Source: Lentisphaeria bacterium
Lineage (GTDB): Bacteria; Verrucomicrobiota; Lentisphaeria; Victivallales; Victivallaceae
Reading direction: 5' to 3'
Assembly: GCA_018265615.1 (NCBI GenBank)
Contig: JABLYX010000006.1
Coordinates: 59,698 to 123,697 of the forward strand
DNA: 64,000 nucleotides
Part shown: positions 33,235-43,900 of the stretch, piece by piece
How positions within the stretch are numbered: the stretch's first letter is position 1
How the letters are laid out: every line of letters begins with the position of its first letter
The notes under the pieces: model-generated
What the model was told of the DNA's origin: nothing
What the model saw: only the letters and a program-made list of their open reading frames with translations
The model's database searches: none
Program-made: the position numbers and the translations under genes

Positions 33235-35670
33235 TCACTTTCCTGCGGGCAGCGCGACCCGGTCGACGACCGCGCCGGGATCGACCGCGCGAATTTCCAG
33301 TATGTTCTCCCCCTTCCGGAGGCGGTTCAGCGGGATGCGTACCCGGATGAAATTGTCCTGCACCGCACAGGCGCGCTCCGCGCTCGTCTCGTCGCCGTCA
33401 CCGGAGGAGCCCGGGACCTCCAGGGCCGCCGCCTCCCCGCCGTTGACGGAGATGGCGACGCGCAGCTTCAGCCCCGGATAGAGGCGGAAAACCGGCAGGA
33501 AGTCGATCAGCGCGGAACCGCTTTCCGAAGCGGAAACGAAACCGAAACGGAGCGCCGGGGCATCCGGATCGTCCGGATCGAACAGAGCCTTGTCCGTCGC
33601 GGGCAGCAGGGCCATGGCGGAACCGCTGCAACCGAGCCCCGCGACGGAGGACCACGTCACGCCGTCGCGCTCCGTCACCCCGTCAAAGGAGGAGGCGGAA
33701 CGCCAGGTGCAGCCGGCTTCCGGGAGCAGGGAGTGGTCCGTGTCCCGCGGGTGGTCCATGCGGTCGTTCCACGGCCACTGCATCTGGGTCTCCCAGCTGT
33801 TGCAGGCGTCGCAGAACGGGTCGATCCAGAACGACCTCCACTTGCCGCCGCCGACGGCGTCATAGCGCGCGACGAGGGCGCGGATCTCATCCGCATACCC
33901 GGCGACCGCCGGATCCTCCGGGAGGGGAGAAGCGATATCGCGGCAGGCGAGAAAAAGCAGCCCCGTGAAAGCGAGCATGCGCGCATTGAAGCCGACCGTT
34001 TCATAGCAGCAGTCGCGCAGTTCCGGCGGCAGTGCGGCTTCGATCTTTTCATCCTCTTCCAGCAGCAAACGGTACTCCGTTTCGAGCTGCCGCGCCATTG
34101 CGGACGGAATGTTCCGGACCCAGGCGTGCGACATGAGCTCCGGCTTGCGGATCGTCCCGAGCCGGTAGTATTCCGCCAGGTGGGCGGCGATCCGCCCGGC
34201 ATGCTCTTCGCCGAACGAACGCGCCGCAAACCCGTGCAGGAGCCGGCGCTGGGCGTCAGGGCCGAACTGCTCCGGCTCCCATGCGACGCGGGCGTAGCAG
34301 TCCACCGCGATATCCGCCGGCTTCAGGTCCCCGACGTTCAGGATCCAGAGCTTTTTCGCATCGTTCGCATAGGTTTTGCCGAGCTCGTACCACAGCAGCC
34401 CCGGCGGCGTCGTATTCATATAGATGTAGGAGTGGGGGCGGCCGAAGTAGGAGACGTGCCAGTAGACGCCCGCGCCGCCGGAGCGGGCGCGTTCCCGCGG
34501 CGAAGAGAGGCGGCGGATGTAGCCGAAATTGTCGTCGACCCAGATCAGCGTGACATCCTCCGGAACCTCGAGACCCGCATCGTAGACCGGCAGGACCTCC
34601 TTGTAGGGGACGAAGCATTGCGCCTTTTCCCCCCATGCGTCCGTCACATGCTCCGCCAGCAGACGGCGCTGGTCGCCGAAACAGCGTTCGAGGATCGCCT
34701 TCTTCTCCTCCAATGTCCCGCTGCCGTTCATCTGCGCGTCGTGAATCCCGCGGATCCCGACCGTCCAGACCGCTTCATAACGGCCGTTCGCTTCGGCGCT
34801 CTCCCGCCACCAGTTGTAAATATTGTCGCGGTTCGCGGCGTAATCCCAGAGGCCGCGGACGCTCTCCCAGAAGCAGTTGTTGCGCAGCATCGGTTCGCAG
34901 TGGCAGGAACCGGCGACGATTCCGTACCGATCCGCGAGCCTCATGTTCTCCGGGTCGGAGATGAATTCATAAGAGACCGGGTGCATGGCGGGCCAGATGC
35001 AGTTGAGCCGCAGCCGGAGCATCACCTCGAAAATCTTCTCATAGCTCTTCGGGCCGATCCGGCGAACCCCGTCGCGTTCATAGTTGTCGCGCGCCCACGG
35101 CAGGAGCCCCCAGTCCTCATCGTTGATGAAAATGCCGCGATAACGGACCGCCGGGGAATCCGTGACCGCGCCCCCCGGCAGCGAAACGGCGAACGCCTCC
35201 GCGCGGCGCGGCGGAATGTCCGACCACCAGTGCCACGGCGAGACACCCGCGCCTTCCGACAGGGCCGTCAGCCCGTACGCGGTCCCGCGGCGATCGCTCC
35301 CCGCGATCACGAGCGCCGCCGGAACGCCGGGGAAAGGGCGTTCGACGATCTTCCAGAGCGTGTGCTCCCACCTGCCCCGGATCGCCTCCGCCTCCGGAAG
35401 CCTGCCCTCCGCCGCGAGCCGGTCGATCCAGCGGCAGCGGTCCAGGGTTCCGGCTATCACCAGCGGCGCGTCCCCGGGGATGGAAACCGGTTCGAGCCGT
35501 TTGCCCGTGACCCGTTCGAGATCCCCGGAGAGCAGCGACGCGGCGATGCGGACGACCTCGAAATCGTCCCCGTCGGTCAGGAGGGCGGCAGCCCCCCTTT
35601 CCGCGATCAGCGCAAAGCGCTCCGCGGACGGGCGGATGGCGCCGGACAGGAACCCGATCTGTTTTTTCAT
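33235..35670 (-). CDS. GH115-type alpha-glucuronidase, cytoplasmic
   Basis: 811 residues without a signal peptide. Family features include VRYRGIFINDEDWGLLPWA, LRLRLNCIWPAMHPVSYEF, VTLIWVDDNFGYIRRLSSP, and a C-terminal GH115_C-like beta domain (~640-811) with VQDNFIRVRIPLNRL. GH115 enzymes remove glucuronic acid or 4-O-methylglucuronic acid from xylan or other plant polymers; here it probably trims imported oligosaccharides. It starts 1 bp after the stop of the PL11 gene, so translation is coupled. It is longer at the C-terminus than a bare catalytic unit and similar to full-length family members. Confidence 0.88.
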   Translation of the reverse strand: MKKQIGFLSGAIRPSAERFALIAERGAAALLTDGDDFEVVRIAASLLSGDLERVTGKRLEPVSIPGDAPLVIAGTLDRCRWIDRLAAEGRLPEAEAIRGRWEHTLWKIVERPFPGVPAALVIAGSDRRGTAYGLTALSEGAGVSPWHWWSDIPPRRAEAFAVSLPGGAVTDSPAVRYRGIFINDEDWGLLPWARDNYERDGVRRIGPKSYEKIFEVMLRLRLNCIWPAMHPVSYEFISDPENMRLADRYGIVAGSCHCEPMLRNNCFWESVRGLWDYAANRDNIYNWWRESAEANGRYEAVWTVGIRGIHDAQMNGSGTLEEKKAILERCFGDQRRLLAEHVTDAWGEKAQCFVPYKEVLPVYDAGLEVPEDVTLIWVDDNFGYIRRLSSPRERARSGGAGVYWHVSYFGRPHSYIYMNTTPPGLLWYELGKTYANDAKKLWILNVGDLKPADIAVDCYARVAWEPEQFGPDAQRRLLHGFAARSFGEEHAGRIAAHLAEYYRLGTIRKPELMSHAWVRNIPSAMARQLETEYRLLLEEDEKIEAALPPELRDCCYETVGFNARMLAFTGLLFLACRDIASPLPEDPAVAGYADEIRALVARYDAVGGGKWRSFWIDPFCDACNSWETQMQWPWNDRMDHPRDTDHSLLPEAGCTWRSASSFDGVTERDGVTWSSVAGLGCSGSAMALLPATDKALFDPDDPDAPALRFGFVSASESGSALIDFLPVFRLYPGLKLRVAISVNGGEAAALEVPGSSGDGDETSAERACAVQDNFIRVRIPLNRLRKGENILEIRAVDPGAVVDRVALPAGK

Positions 35671-35671
35671 C

Positions 35672-37642
35672 TTACTTCCCCGCCGGTTTCAGCACGGTTC
35701 CGCGGAAGAGGCACGGCGCCTTTTTCAGCAGATCGGGCCCGAAATAGAAACCGGGCTGGGTCGGCTGGTTGTAGGCGACGTTCTGGGTCGCGATACTGAT
35801 CCGGTAGACGGGGTCCTCCAGAAACGTGTGGAACCGGTATCCGGTCGGAATCGTCGAAACGTAGAGCCGCATCGACCTGTTGTCGTTTGCGCGCATCAGC
35901 ACCTCCTCGCGCCAGTCGCCGTAGAGGTCGCCCTGCAGGCACGGCGTCGATTTCGTGCCGTTGTTCGAGGAGCAGCCTTCGAAGGTCATAACCGTATCGA
36001 ACTTATTTTCGTTCCAGTCGTACTTCGACACGCGGTTGCCGTTGAGCAGCTCGCGCAGGAGGTCGCCGTCCCACCAGACCGCCATGTTGTAGGTGAGACC
36101 TTTGGGAGTTCCGAGGCTTTCGCCTTCCGGCGTGAACATGCCGAGCTTCGAGGAGGCCCACATCTCGACGCCGGGCCGGGTCGGATCGATGTCGGCGGCC
36201 ATGCAGCGGCCCACGTCGTCATCGGATTTCGCCTGGAAGATGACCCTGCCCGTGGCCGCGTCGCGGAACGAAGCCCCGTCGCGCCTGTTCTCGTGGCAGC
36301 CCCACACCTGAAGCCCCGGAAAATCGGGGAAAAACTGCGTCAGGTGGATCGCGTCTCCGTGATTCATGCGCGTGGAGTAGAGTCCGGTCCCGTCGTGATC
36401 GATGGTGCACTGGCCGTAGACGATCTCGTCTTTGCCGTCGCCGTCGACATCCCCGACGCGCAGATTGTGGTTGCCCTGCCCGGAGTAATCGCTCCACTTC
36501 GGGTCCGCGGAGTCGAATACCCAACGGGTTTCGAGCTTCTTGCCGTTCCAGTCGAAAGCCGCGAGCACGGTGCGCGTGTAGTACCCGCGGCACATGACGA
36601 CGCTCGGACGGACGCCGTCAAGGTACGCGACGGCGGCCAGAAAGCGGTCGCAGCGGTTCGCGTAGTTGTCGCCCCAATCCATCATGTTTCCGCGCGGCGG
36701 AATATAGTCCACGGTGTCGAGCGCCTCGCCGGTTTTCCCCGAAAACACGGTCAGGAATTCGGGACCGCTCATGATGCGCCCCCGATTGTACGTGCCGGGC
36801 TTGTGGAAGCCGGTCTTCCTGAAATCCTTCTGCGGCTCCTGGACGGTATTGCCGCCCGGCTCGCGGTAGTCCGCCGCCGGATCCCCGATGACCTTCCCTT
36901 TTCCGTCGACGGTTCCGTCGGCGGTCTTCATGACCACCTCGGCGATGCCGTCGCCGTCGAGGTCATAGACCATGAACTGCGTGTAGTGCGCCCCGGCCCG
37001 GATGTTGCGCCCGAGGTCGATGCGCCAGAGCTTCGTGCCGTCGAGCCGGTAACAGTCGATATAGACGTTGCCGGTGCAGCCGTCGTGCGCATTGTCGTGG
37101 GCGTTGGTCGGATCCCACTTCAGGATGATCTCGAATTCGCCGTCGCCGTCGACGTCCCCGATCGAAGCGTCATTCGGCTCATAGGAGTATTCCCGGCCGT
37201 CGGGAGCCGTACCGCCGGCAGGGCGGTCGAGCGGAATGTTCACATAGCCGACCGGCGCGTTTTCCGGAAGGATCCAGCTTCCGGACGCTTCGCCGGAACC
37301 GGCGGGCCGGACCGAGTAAACGCCTCCGCCGGAATTCCGGTCGATGAAGTACGTCACATCGGCAACGGGCCTGTCATTGAGCTTTTTCCCGTCACGATAG
37401 ACGTCGAACGCGATATCCATCGGGTCCCCCGAGAGATAACGCCAGGTCACAAACACCTCTTCGGCATTGCGGCGCACCGCGATCACGCCGCGGCCGAGCT
37501 TTTCGCGCTTCAGCTTCGAGAAATCGTAGTTCGTCGCTTTGACGGCGGCATCCGAAAGAGCCGGTGCCTCGCCGCTCCGGCAGCCGGACAGTGCGATCAG
37601 CCCGCAGGCGACGGCGGAGGACAACAGGACAATTCTGCGCAT
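35672..37642 (-). CDS. Rhamnogalacturonan lyase PL11, lipoprotein
   Basis: 656 residues from the ATG at 37642, which has AAGGAGAG upstream. A start seven codons earlier overlaps the transporter stop as ATGA. MRRIVLLSSAVACGLIALSG ends in lipobox LSGC, so the enzyme is lipid-anchored. The eight-bladed propeller of PL11 follows (LGRGVIAVRRNAEEVFVTWR; DASIGDVDGDGEFEIILKWD; YTQFMVYDLDGDGIAEVVMK), with several DxDxDG calcium loops. PL11 cuts the rhamnose-galacturonate backbone of rhamnogalacturonan I. A close paralogue lies two genes upstream (39111). Confidence 0.93.
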   Translation of the reverse strand: MRRIVLLSSAVACGLIALSGCRSGEAPALSDAAVKATNYDFSKLKREKLGRGVIAVRRNAEEVFVTWRYLSGDPMDIAFDVYRDGKKLNDRPVADVTYFIDRNSGGGVYSVRPAGSGEASGSWILPENAPVGYVNIPLDRPAGGTAPDGREYSYEPNDASIGDVDGDGEFEIILKWDPTNAHDNAHDGCTGNVYIDCYRLDGTKLWRIDLGRNIRAGAHYTQFMVYDLDGDGIAEVVMKTADGTVDGKGKVIGDPAADYREPGGNTVQEPQKDFRKTGFHKPGTYNRGRIMSGPEFLTVFSGKTGEALDTVDYIPPRGNMMDWGDNYANRCDRFLAAVAYLDGVRPSVVMCRGYYTRTVLAAFDWNGKKLETRWVFDSADPKWSDYSGQGNHNLRVGDVDGDGKDEIVYGQCTIDHDGTGLYSTRMNHGDAIHLTQFFPDFPGLQVWGCHENRRDGASFRDAATGRVIFQAKSDDDVGRCMAADIDPTRPGVEMWASSKLGMFTPEGESLGTPKGLTYNMAVWWDGDLLRELLNGNRVSKYDWNENKFDTVMTFEGCSSNNGTKSTPCLQGDLYGDWREEVLMRANDNRSMRLYVSTIPTGYRFHTFLEDPVYRISIATQNVAYNQPTQPGFYFGPDLLKKAPCLFRGTVLKPAGK

Positions 37643-37659
37643 GGGGAAACTCTCCTTGT

Positions 37660-39090
37660 TCATTTCGGCATCGGAGGCACGTAGGTCGCATCCCCGCCGT
37701 ATTTCAGAAAATCCTTATAGACCTTGAACAGCAGCAGCGTCGCCGCAAGCGTGATGCCCCCGCCGAACAGGAATAAATAACGGTAGTCATGGCTCAGCAG
37801 ATCGAGCGAACCGCCGATCACGGGGCCGGCCACCATCGACAGCGCCGCGGTCACGATTCCGGCGGCGGAACCGAACTGGGCGAACAGCGCGCGCGGCAGC
37901 AATCGGGCCGCGAGCGAAGCCGTCAGCGTGAAGTAGCAGCCGGAGATAAAGCCGTGAAGAATGAAAAACACGCCGAAATACTTCCCGCTCCCCATGAGGC
38001 TCCAGCTCACGAACATCAGCACGGCGTAGCAGATGAGCGTGATGATTCCGCAGCGGAGCGGGTGGAACCAGTCCGCGACGAAACCGAGCAGAAAGCTCAG
38101 CAACAGGGAGATCAGATAAGTGATGACCAGATACCGCCCGTACAGGGCCATGTCGATGTCGAGACTCAGCGCATACTGGATCGAAAAGTAGTTGATCGGC
38201 GCGAACGCCAGCCCCGCAAGCGCGGTCGCAACCATATACCAACGGTAATAGGGCAGCGAAAAACTCTGCCGGAAATAGGTGAGCACCGAACGCATCACCC
38301 GCACGAACACCGCCTCCCGCCGGCCGCGCTCACCGTCCGCATAAACCTCCTGCGGCGGAGGCGGATACTGACCCTCCTTCACCTTGAAGCAGAGCAGCAG
38401 CAGCCCGAACGCGTAGAGTGTGCCGATGCCGAGAAAGATCTCAAGCGTATAGGTCTCGACCCTTTTGAGCAGCCATTCGTTGAATACCATGCCGGCCCCG
38501 AGGCTGACCATGCGGAACAGCCCGAAAAAACGCCCGAGCAGCTGGGGCGGGACGACGTCGTTGGCCAGCGCGTTGAAGAGCGAGGCCGACAGCGTGGTCC
38601 CGAAGTCGAGCAGCACCCATGCGATGCAGAAGAAAATCAGCATCGCATGATGTTCCGGAATCGACGGAACGGCTCCGTGCAGCCAGCTTCCGAGGATGCG
38701 GGTCAGCCCGAGCCCGTAGAGCCCGAGGACGATGAAAGGCGTAGTGAACAGCAGGAACGGGATGCGCCGTCCCCAGCGTCCGCGGTGGCGGTCGGAAACG
38801 TAGCTGATGATCGGTGACAGAAAGGTGTTCGTGAAGTTCGGAAAGCCGACGATGACCAACCCGTAGACGAGCTCCGACACGCCGATCTGCTTGATGAGCA
38901 GCGTGGCCGACGGCGTAACCGCGCGATCCTTCAGCGCCCAGGGGAAATCCCCGCCGAGCAGCCAGAGCCCGAGCAGCACGAGGCCGCCGAAGGTGTAGGT
39001 CAGCGTACCGGCGCGCCACACCCGCTCCCGCGGGGCGGGCTCTTCCGCCGGGGCGGATTCCGGCGCGACAATTTCAGATGCAGCTTCCAT
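37660..39090 (-). CDS. MFS/GPH-family sugar:cation symporter
   Basis: 476 residues with about twelve transmembrane segments. The loop SPIISYVSDRHRGRWGRRIP between segments 2 and 3 carries the D-R-x-R-G-R-W-G-R-R motif of GPH symporters (MelB/YicJ group). The ATG at 39090 is chosen because AAGGAGGGAG lies just upstream; an earlier ATG overlaps the preceding stop. It sits between two PL11 lyase genes, so it probably imports unsaturated rhamnogalacturonan oligosaccharides across the inner membrane for the cytoplasmic GH115 and oxidoreductases. Confidence 0.9.
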   Translation of the reverse strand: MEAASEIVAPESAPAEEPAPRERVWRAGTLTYTFGGLVLLGLWLLGGDFPWALKDRAVTPSATLLIKQIGVSELVYGLVIVGFPNFTNTFLSPIISYVSDRHRGRWGRRIPFLLFTTPFIVLGLYGLGLTRILGSWLHGAVPSIPEHHAMLIFFCIAWVLLDFGTTLSASLFNALANDVVPPQLLGRFFGLFRMVSLGAGMVFNEWLLKRVETYTLEIFLGIGTLYAFGLLLLCFKVKEGQYPPPPQEVYADGERGRREAVFVRVMRSVLTYFRQSFSLPYYRWYMVATALAGLAFAPINYFSIQYALSLDIDMALYGRYLVITYLISLLLSFLLGFVADWFHPLRCGIITLICYAVLMFVSWSLMGSGKYFGVFFILHGFISGCYFTLTASLAARLLPRALFAQFGSAAGIVTAALSMVAGPVIGGSLDLLSHDYRYLFLFGGGITLAATLLLFKVYKDFLKYGGDATYVPPMPK

Positions 39091-39110
39091 GGCGGCTCCC
39101 TCCTTCACAT

Positions 39111-40982
39111 TCATCTCTTCAGCCTGGTTCCCCGGAACATGCGTTCCCCCTTCTTCAGCAGATCGGGGCCGAAGTAGAAGCCTGCCTGGGCCGGCTGGTT
39201 GTAACCGACGTTCTGGATCGCCACACTGTGGCGGTAGACCGGATCTTCAAGGAAGGTGTGGAAACGGTACTGCGTCGGAACCGTCGAGACATAGAGTCGG
39301 AGCGCGTCGTTTCCGGCGGTGCGGACCAGCACCTCCTCGCGCCAGTCGCCGTACATGTCGGCGGCAAGGCAGGGATTGGACTTCGTGCCGTTGTTGGAGC
39401 CGCACCCTTCGAACGTCGCCAGCGGGCGGACGGCGAGATTCTCCGGCTCCCACTTCGAAACGGATGTGCCGTCGAGCAGCTCGCGCTGCAGATCGCCGTC
39501 CCACCAGACCGCCATGTTGCAGGAGATCTTCTTCGGCTTCGGCATCGCCTCGCCCGCGACGTTGAACATGCCGACTCCGGAGGAGGCCCACATCTCAAGC
39601 CCGGGATTCTCCGGGTCGACGTCGGCGGCCATGCAGCGGCCCACGTCGGAGCCGCTCTTGTGCTGGAACAGGATCTTCCCCGTCGCCGCGTCGCGGAACG
39701 TCGCGCCGTCGCGTTTGTTCTCATGGCACTGCCAGACCTGGAGCCCCGGCAGATCGGGCGAAAACTGCGTGAGGTGCATCGCGTCGCCGTGGCCGAGCCC
39801 CGTACTGTAGAGTCCCGTGCCGTCATGGTCGATCGTGCAGGAGCCGTAGACGATCTCATCTTTGCCGTCGCCGTCGACATCCCCGACCGCGAGGCTGTGG
39901 TTGCCCTGCCCGCGATACGAGCTCCACTTCGGATCGTTCGTGTCGAACACCCAGCGGGTCCCGAGCTTCTTCCCGTCCCAGTCGAAAGCGGCGAGCACGG
40001 TGCGGGTGTAGTACCCGCGGCACATGACGACGCTCGGACGGACCCCGTCGAAGTATCCGACCGCGGCGAGAAAACGGTCGCAGCGGTTGCCGTATTTGTC
40101 GCCCCAGTCGCTGACCTTCCCGCGGGCGGGAACGTAGTCGACCGTATCGAGCGCCGCCCCGGTCTTCCCGGAGAAGACGGTCAGGAATTCCGGCCCCTCG
40201 AGGATCCGCCCGTACTTGTTCCGATAGTCGGCTTCCGGGTCCCCGATGACCCTGCCTTTCCCGTCGACGGTTCCGTCGGCGGTCTTCATGACCACCTCGG
40301 CGATGCCGTCGCCGTCGAGGTCATAGACCATGAACTGCGTGTAGTGCGCCCCGGCCCGGATGTTGCGCCCGAGATCGATGCGCCAGAGCTTCGTGCCGTC
40401 GAGCCGGTAACAGTCGATGTAGACGTTGCCGGTACAGCCGTTGTGGGAATTGTCGTGCGAATTGCTCGGATCCCACTTCAGAATGATCTCGAATTCGCCG
40501 TCGCCGTCGACGTCCCCGATCGAGGCGTCGTTCGGACGGTACTCGAACTCCCGGCCATCGGGAGCCGTGCCTCCGGCGGGGCGGTCGAGCGGAATGTTCA
40601 CATATCCGGCGGGCGCGTCGTCCGGGAGGGTCCACGCGGCCGACTTCTCGCCGGTCTCCCGGCCGTTCGCGGCCACGGGCCTCACGGAGTAGACGCCGCC
40701 CTGCCGGTTGCGGTCGACGAAGAACGTCACATCCGCAACGGGCTCCGCGTTGAGCTTCTTTCCGTCGCGATAGACGTTGAATGCGGTGCTTTCCGGATCC
40801 CGCGAGAGGTAACGCCAGGTCACAAACACCTCTTCGGCACTCTTCCTGACGGCGATGACGCCGCGGCCGAGCTTCTCGCGCCGGAGCTTCGAACAGTCAT
40901 AGTTCGGCGCGGGCCCCGCCGCCGCGGCGAAGGCGAACAGCAGAAGCAGCAGAACCGGCAGATGTTTCTTCATGGAATTCAT
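39111..40982 (-). CDS. Rhamnogalacturonan lyase PL11, secreted
   Basis: 623 residues from ATG 40982 (GAGGAAAGAG directly upstream; the ATG at 40973 is possible). MNSMKKHLPVLLLLLFAFAA is a signal peptide without a lipobox, so unlike its paralogue at 35672 the enzyme should be released. The PL11 propeller motifs are the same (LGRGVIAVRKSAEEVFVTWR; DASIGDVDGDGEFEIILKWD; FHTFLEDPVYRHSVAIQNV). Long stretches are almost identical between the two genes at the DNA level, for example around the DVDGDG loops, pointing to a duplication kept similar by conversion. A ~17-residue insertion before the second half is missing here relative to the paralogue. Confidence 0.93.
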   Translation of the reverse strand: MNSMKKHLPVLLLLLFAFAAAAGPAPNYDCSKLRREKLGRGVIAVRKSAEEVFVTWRYLSRDPESTAFNVYRDGKKLNAEPVADVTFFVDRNRQGGVYSVRPVAANGRETGEKSAAWTLPDDAPAGYVNIPLDRPAGGTAPDGREFEYRPNDASIGDVDGDGEFEIILKWDPSNSHDNSHNGCTGNVYIDCYRLDGTKLWRIDLGRNIRAGAHYTQFMVYDLDGDGIAEVVMKTADGTVDGKGRVIGDPEADYRNKYGRILEGPEFLTVFSGKTGAALDTVDYVPARGKVSDWGDKYGNRCDRFLAAVGYFDGVRPSVVMCRGYYTRTVLAAFDWDGKKLGTRWVFDTNDPKWSSYRGQGNHSLAVGDVDGDGKDEIVYGSCTIDHDGTGLYSTGLGHGDAMHLTQFSPDLPGLQVWQCHENKRDGATFRDAATGKILFQHKSGSDVGRCMAADVDPENPGLEMWASSGVGMFNVAGEAMPKPKKISCNMAVWWDGDLQRELLDGTSVSKWEPENLAVRPLATFEGCGSNNGTKSNPCLAADMYGDWREEVLVRTAGNDALRLYVSTVPTQYRFHTFLEDPVYRHSVAIQNVGYNQPAQAGFYFGPDLLKKGERMFRGTRLKR

Positions 40983-40990
40983 CTCTTTCC

Positions 40991-43900
40991 TCACTTTCTC
41001 TCAAGCCGGATGACGACGGTTTTCGCGTCGGAATCGGTCTTCATCTCCACGCCGGGAATGTAGGCGAGAAGCGCGGCGAGTTCACCGGCAAGCTCGCCGC
41101 CGGGCGCGATGAACTGGAAGTTCGTCAGGTTCTTCTCCCTGCCGGAGCCGATGACCAGCTCGGTGTTGCCGTTCGCGGCCTCCACCGTCCTGCCGCCGGC
41201 CACGACCGTGAGCAGCGGCAGGGAATATTCGCCCAGGTGCTCCGGCATGGTTCCGGCGGTGCGGTAGCTCCATCTGAAGGGGGCTCCGGCGGCGGCGAGG
41301 GCCGTGAGCACGGGACGGAGGCGGCAGACCACGCCGGTGGAGCTGTCCGGCACATACGGCTGCTGCCCGGCCGGGAACGTGACCTCTTTGCCGTCCACGA
41401 AGATCCGGTAAGCCTCGACCGCGCCGGAGCCGGAGCCGAGCTCGCGGGTCCGGGCGGCGGCGGAAGCGGTGCCGAACCGGCGCGCTCCGGCCGGAAACGC
41501 CTGCTGCTTCGGCGCGAAACCGTTTTCAACCTTCACAGGAACGGCCTTCGCGGCGGCCGCGGCTTTGAGCCTGCCCGAGGTCGCGGTCAGCGTCAGCGGA
41601 CCGGCTTCGCGGGTGGAGCGGACGAAGACGCGGTTCACGCCGCACTCGGCAAAAACGTGGTCTTTGCCGATGACGGACTCTTTGCCGATCCGGCCGGAGT
41701 TGTATCCGCCGAGGAAGACGCCGGGGCCCTCGAGCCTGAAATCGATCCGGTTGTCCGCGAGCGGGCAGACGCGCCCCTTCGCATCGACGACCGCGACGTC
41801 GAAGAACATCACGTCGGAGCCGTCGGCCCGGAAGCCTTCGGGGCCGGTCACCGGCGTCAGGGTGATCGCGGCCGGCTCCCCGGCGGTTTCAATACGCTCC
41901 TCCGCAATGACCCTGCCTGCCGCATCCTTCGCGACCGCGCGGATCTCGCCGGACTGCGTCACGTCGACGCCGGGAAATTCATAGACGAAGAGATCCTTCG
42001 GCTCCGGATTCACGCCGACGCTCCTGCCGTTCACGAAAAGCTCGATTGCGGCGCAGTGGACGGAGCCGAGCACATAGACGCTTTTGCTGCGCGGATCGCG
42101 CTGCTTCACGGTGTCGTTGACCTTCCAGCAGGAACCGGTCCATTCGCGGTCGCGGTAACGATAGCTTTCCGGCGTGAGCGGAGGGTAGTTCCAGTGGCCG
42201 AGGATCTTGATCTCCGGCTTGTCCGCCTGAAAAACGCGCAGTGCGTGAAACGCCTCCTTCGGGATGCGGACCGGATCGACCTTGCCGGAGGTGCGGCAGT
42301 TCTCGGTTCCGGAGTTGCGCCCGTGCATGTTCGAATCCGACCAGACCATCATCGCCGCCCCCGAGTAAAAGCCGCTGCCGCCGCCGGCGACGCGGTTGCC
42401 GTAGAAATAGGCGTAGCCGTCACGCGAGCCCGCGAGGCTGACGCAGTAATCCTCCTGCGTCAGGTCCCAGATATCGAAGCCGTCCTTCTTCTTGCCGCCC
42501 CTGCCGAGCCATTTGTTCACATAGGCGTAATCCGGCGGGGAGAACACGTCCCAAATCCGGCGCGGGGACTCCTCGCGCTTGAATTCCGTCTCGAGCATCG
42601 GCAGATGGCGGTTCAGCTCGGTCATGCTCTTCTTCGCGGCTTTGTCGTGCCGGTAGATCATCGTGCCGACCCATTCGGCCTCGGCGATCTGCTCTTTTGA
42701 AGTGAGTGTGCGACACCCCATGAAGCGGCCGCCGGAGGGATCGAGCACCTTCCTGAGGGCGGTCATCTCCCGCATGTGCTCCGGCGTAATCGCGTTGTTG
42801 CCCGCCTCCCAGAAGAGGATCGACGGGGAGTTGCGGAAATAGATGACGCTGTCGCGCATCGCTTCGACGCGCTGACTCCATTTGCGCCCTTTCGCGTCGG
42901 TCTCCTTGTCCCCGGCGGGACACACCGACACCACGCCGTATTTGTCATGGGAGCGGATCGCGGCGGGCTTCGGCGCCACATGCATCCAGCGGATGAAGTT
43001 CGCGCCCGAATCGCGGATCAGCGACGCATCGAAATCGTTGAGCCAGTCATTCGCCACGCCGATCACCGCCCACTCGTTCGTGGAACGCTGCGCATAGCCC
43101 TTCAGGTAGAACGGCCTGCCGTTGATGAGCAGCCCGCCCTTCGCAACGTCGAATTCGACCTTCCGGAACCCGGTGACAATCTCCTGCGAGTCGAGGAGCC
43201 CGCCCCGGCCGTCCGTCAGGCGGATCGAAACGCGGTACAGCGCCGGGTTGTCCGGCGACCAGAATTCGATCCCGGCCATGTCGCCCTCGAGGGCGAGCTC
43301 CTTCACCTCAGGCGTATTGACCGCCGTCGGCTTCGGGTTGTCCGCGTAGACGTCCGGCTCCACGGCGGTGGCGAAGGTCTTTCCTGCGTCGCGGGCGGCC
43401 GGAACGGAAACAGGCTTTCCGTGGAAAGAGGCGGCCTCTTTTCCTGTGGCGGCACTGCGGACCGTGACTTCAAGCGCGAGCTCCGCGTTCCGCTTCGACT
43501 CATTGCGCACTTCGGAACGCACATGCAGCCGCGCCCTGCCCTTCGCGAGGTCGAAATCCGTCGCACAGACATAGGAGCCGGTGGTCTTGAGGTTGTTGTA
43601 GAGCGGCAGCGTCAGGTAGAGCGGCTCCTTCACGTACAGATTGACGTTTCCGGTCAATCCGCCCTGGACAGGGTTGAAATCCTTGTTGTTCCACTGGTAA
43701 TCGGTTCCGGACAGGTCGCCCGGCGTGTTGCCGGGAACCGTCTCTTTGAGGTAGAACTTCATGCCGCGCGAGCTCGTGTTGTCCGTGGCGACCGCGACAA
43801 GGTTGCCGCCGGGCTTCACGAAGGCGCTGATATCGAATCCGGCCGGGGCGACTCCGGCCTCGTAATAACCGGCGAACCTGCCGTTGACGTAGAGGTAGAC

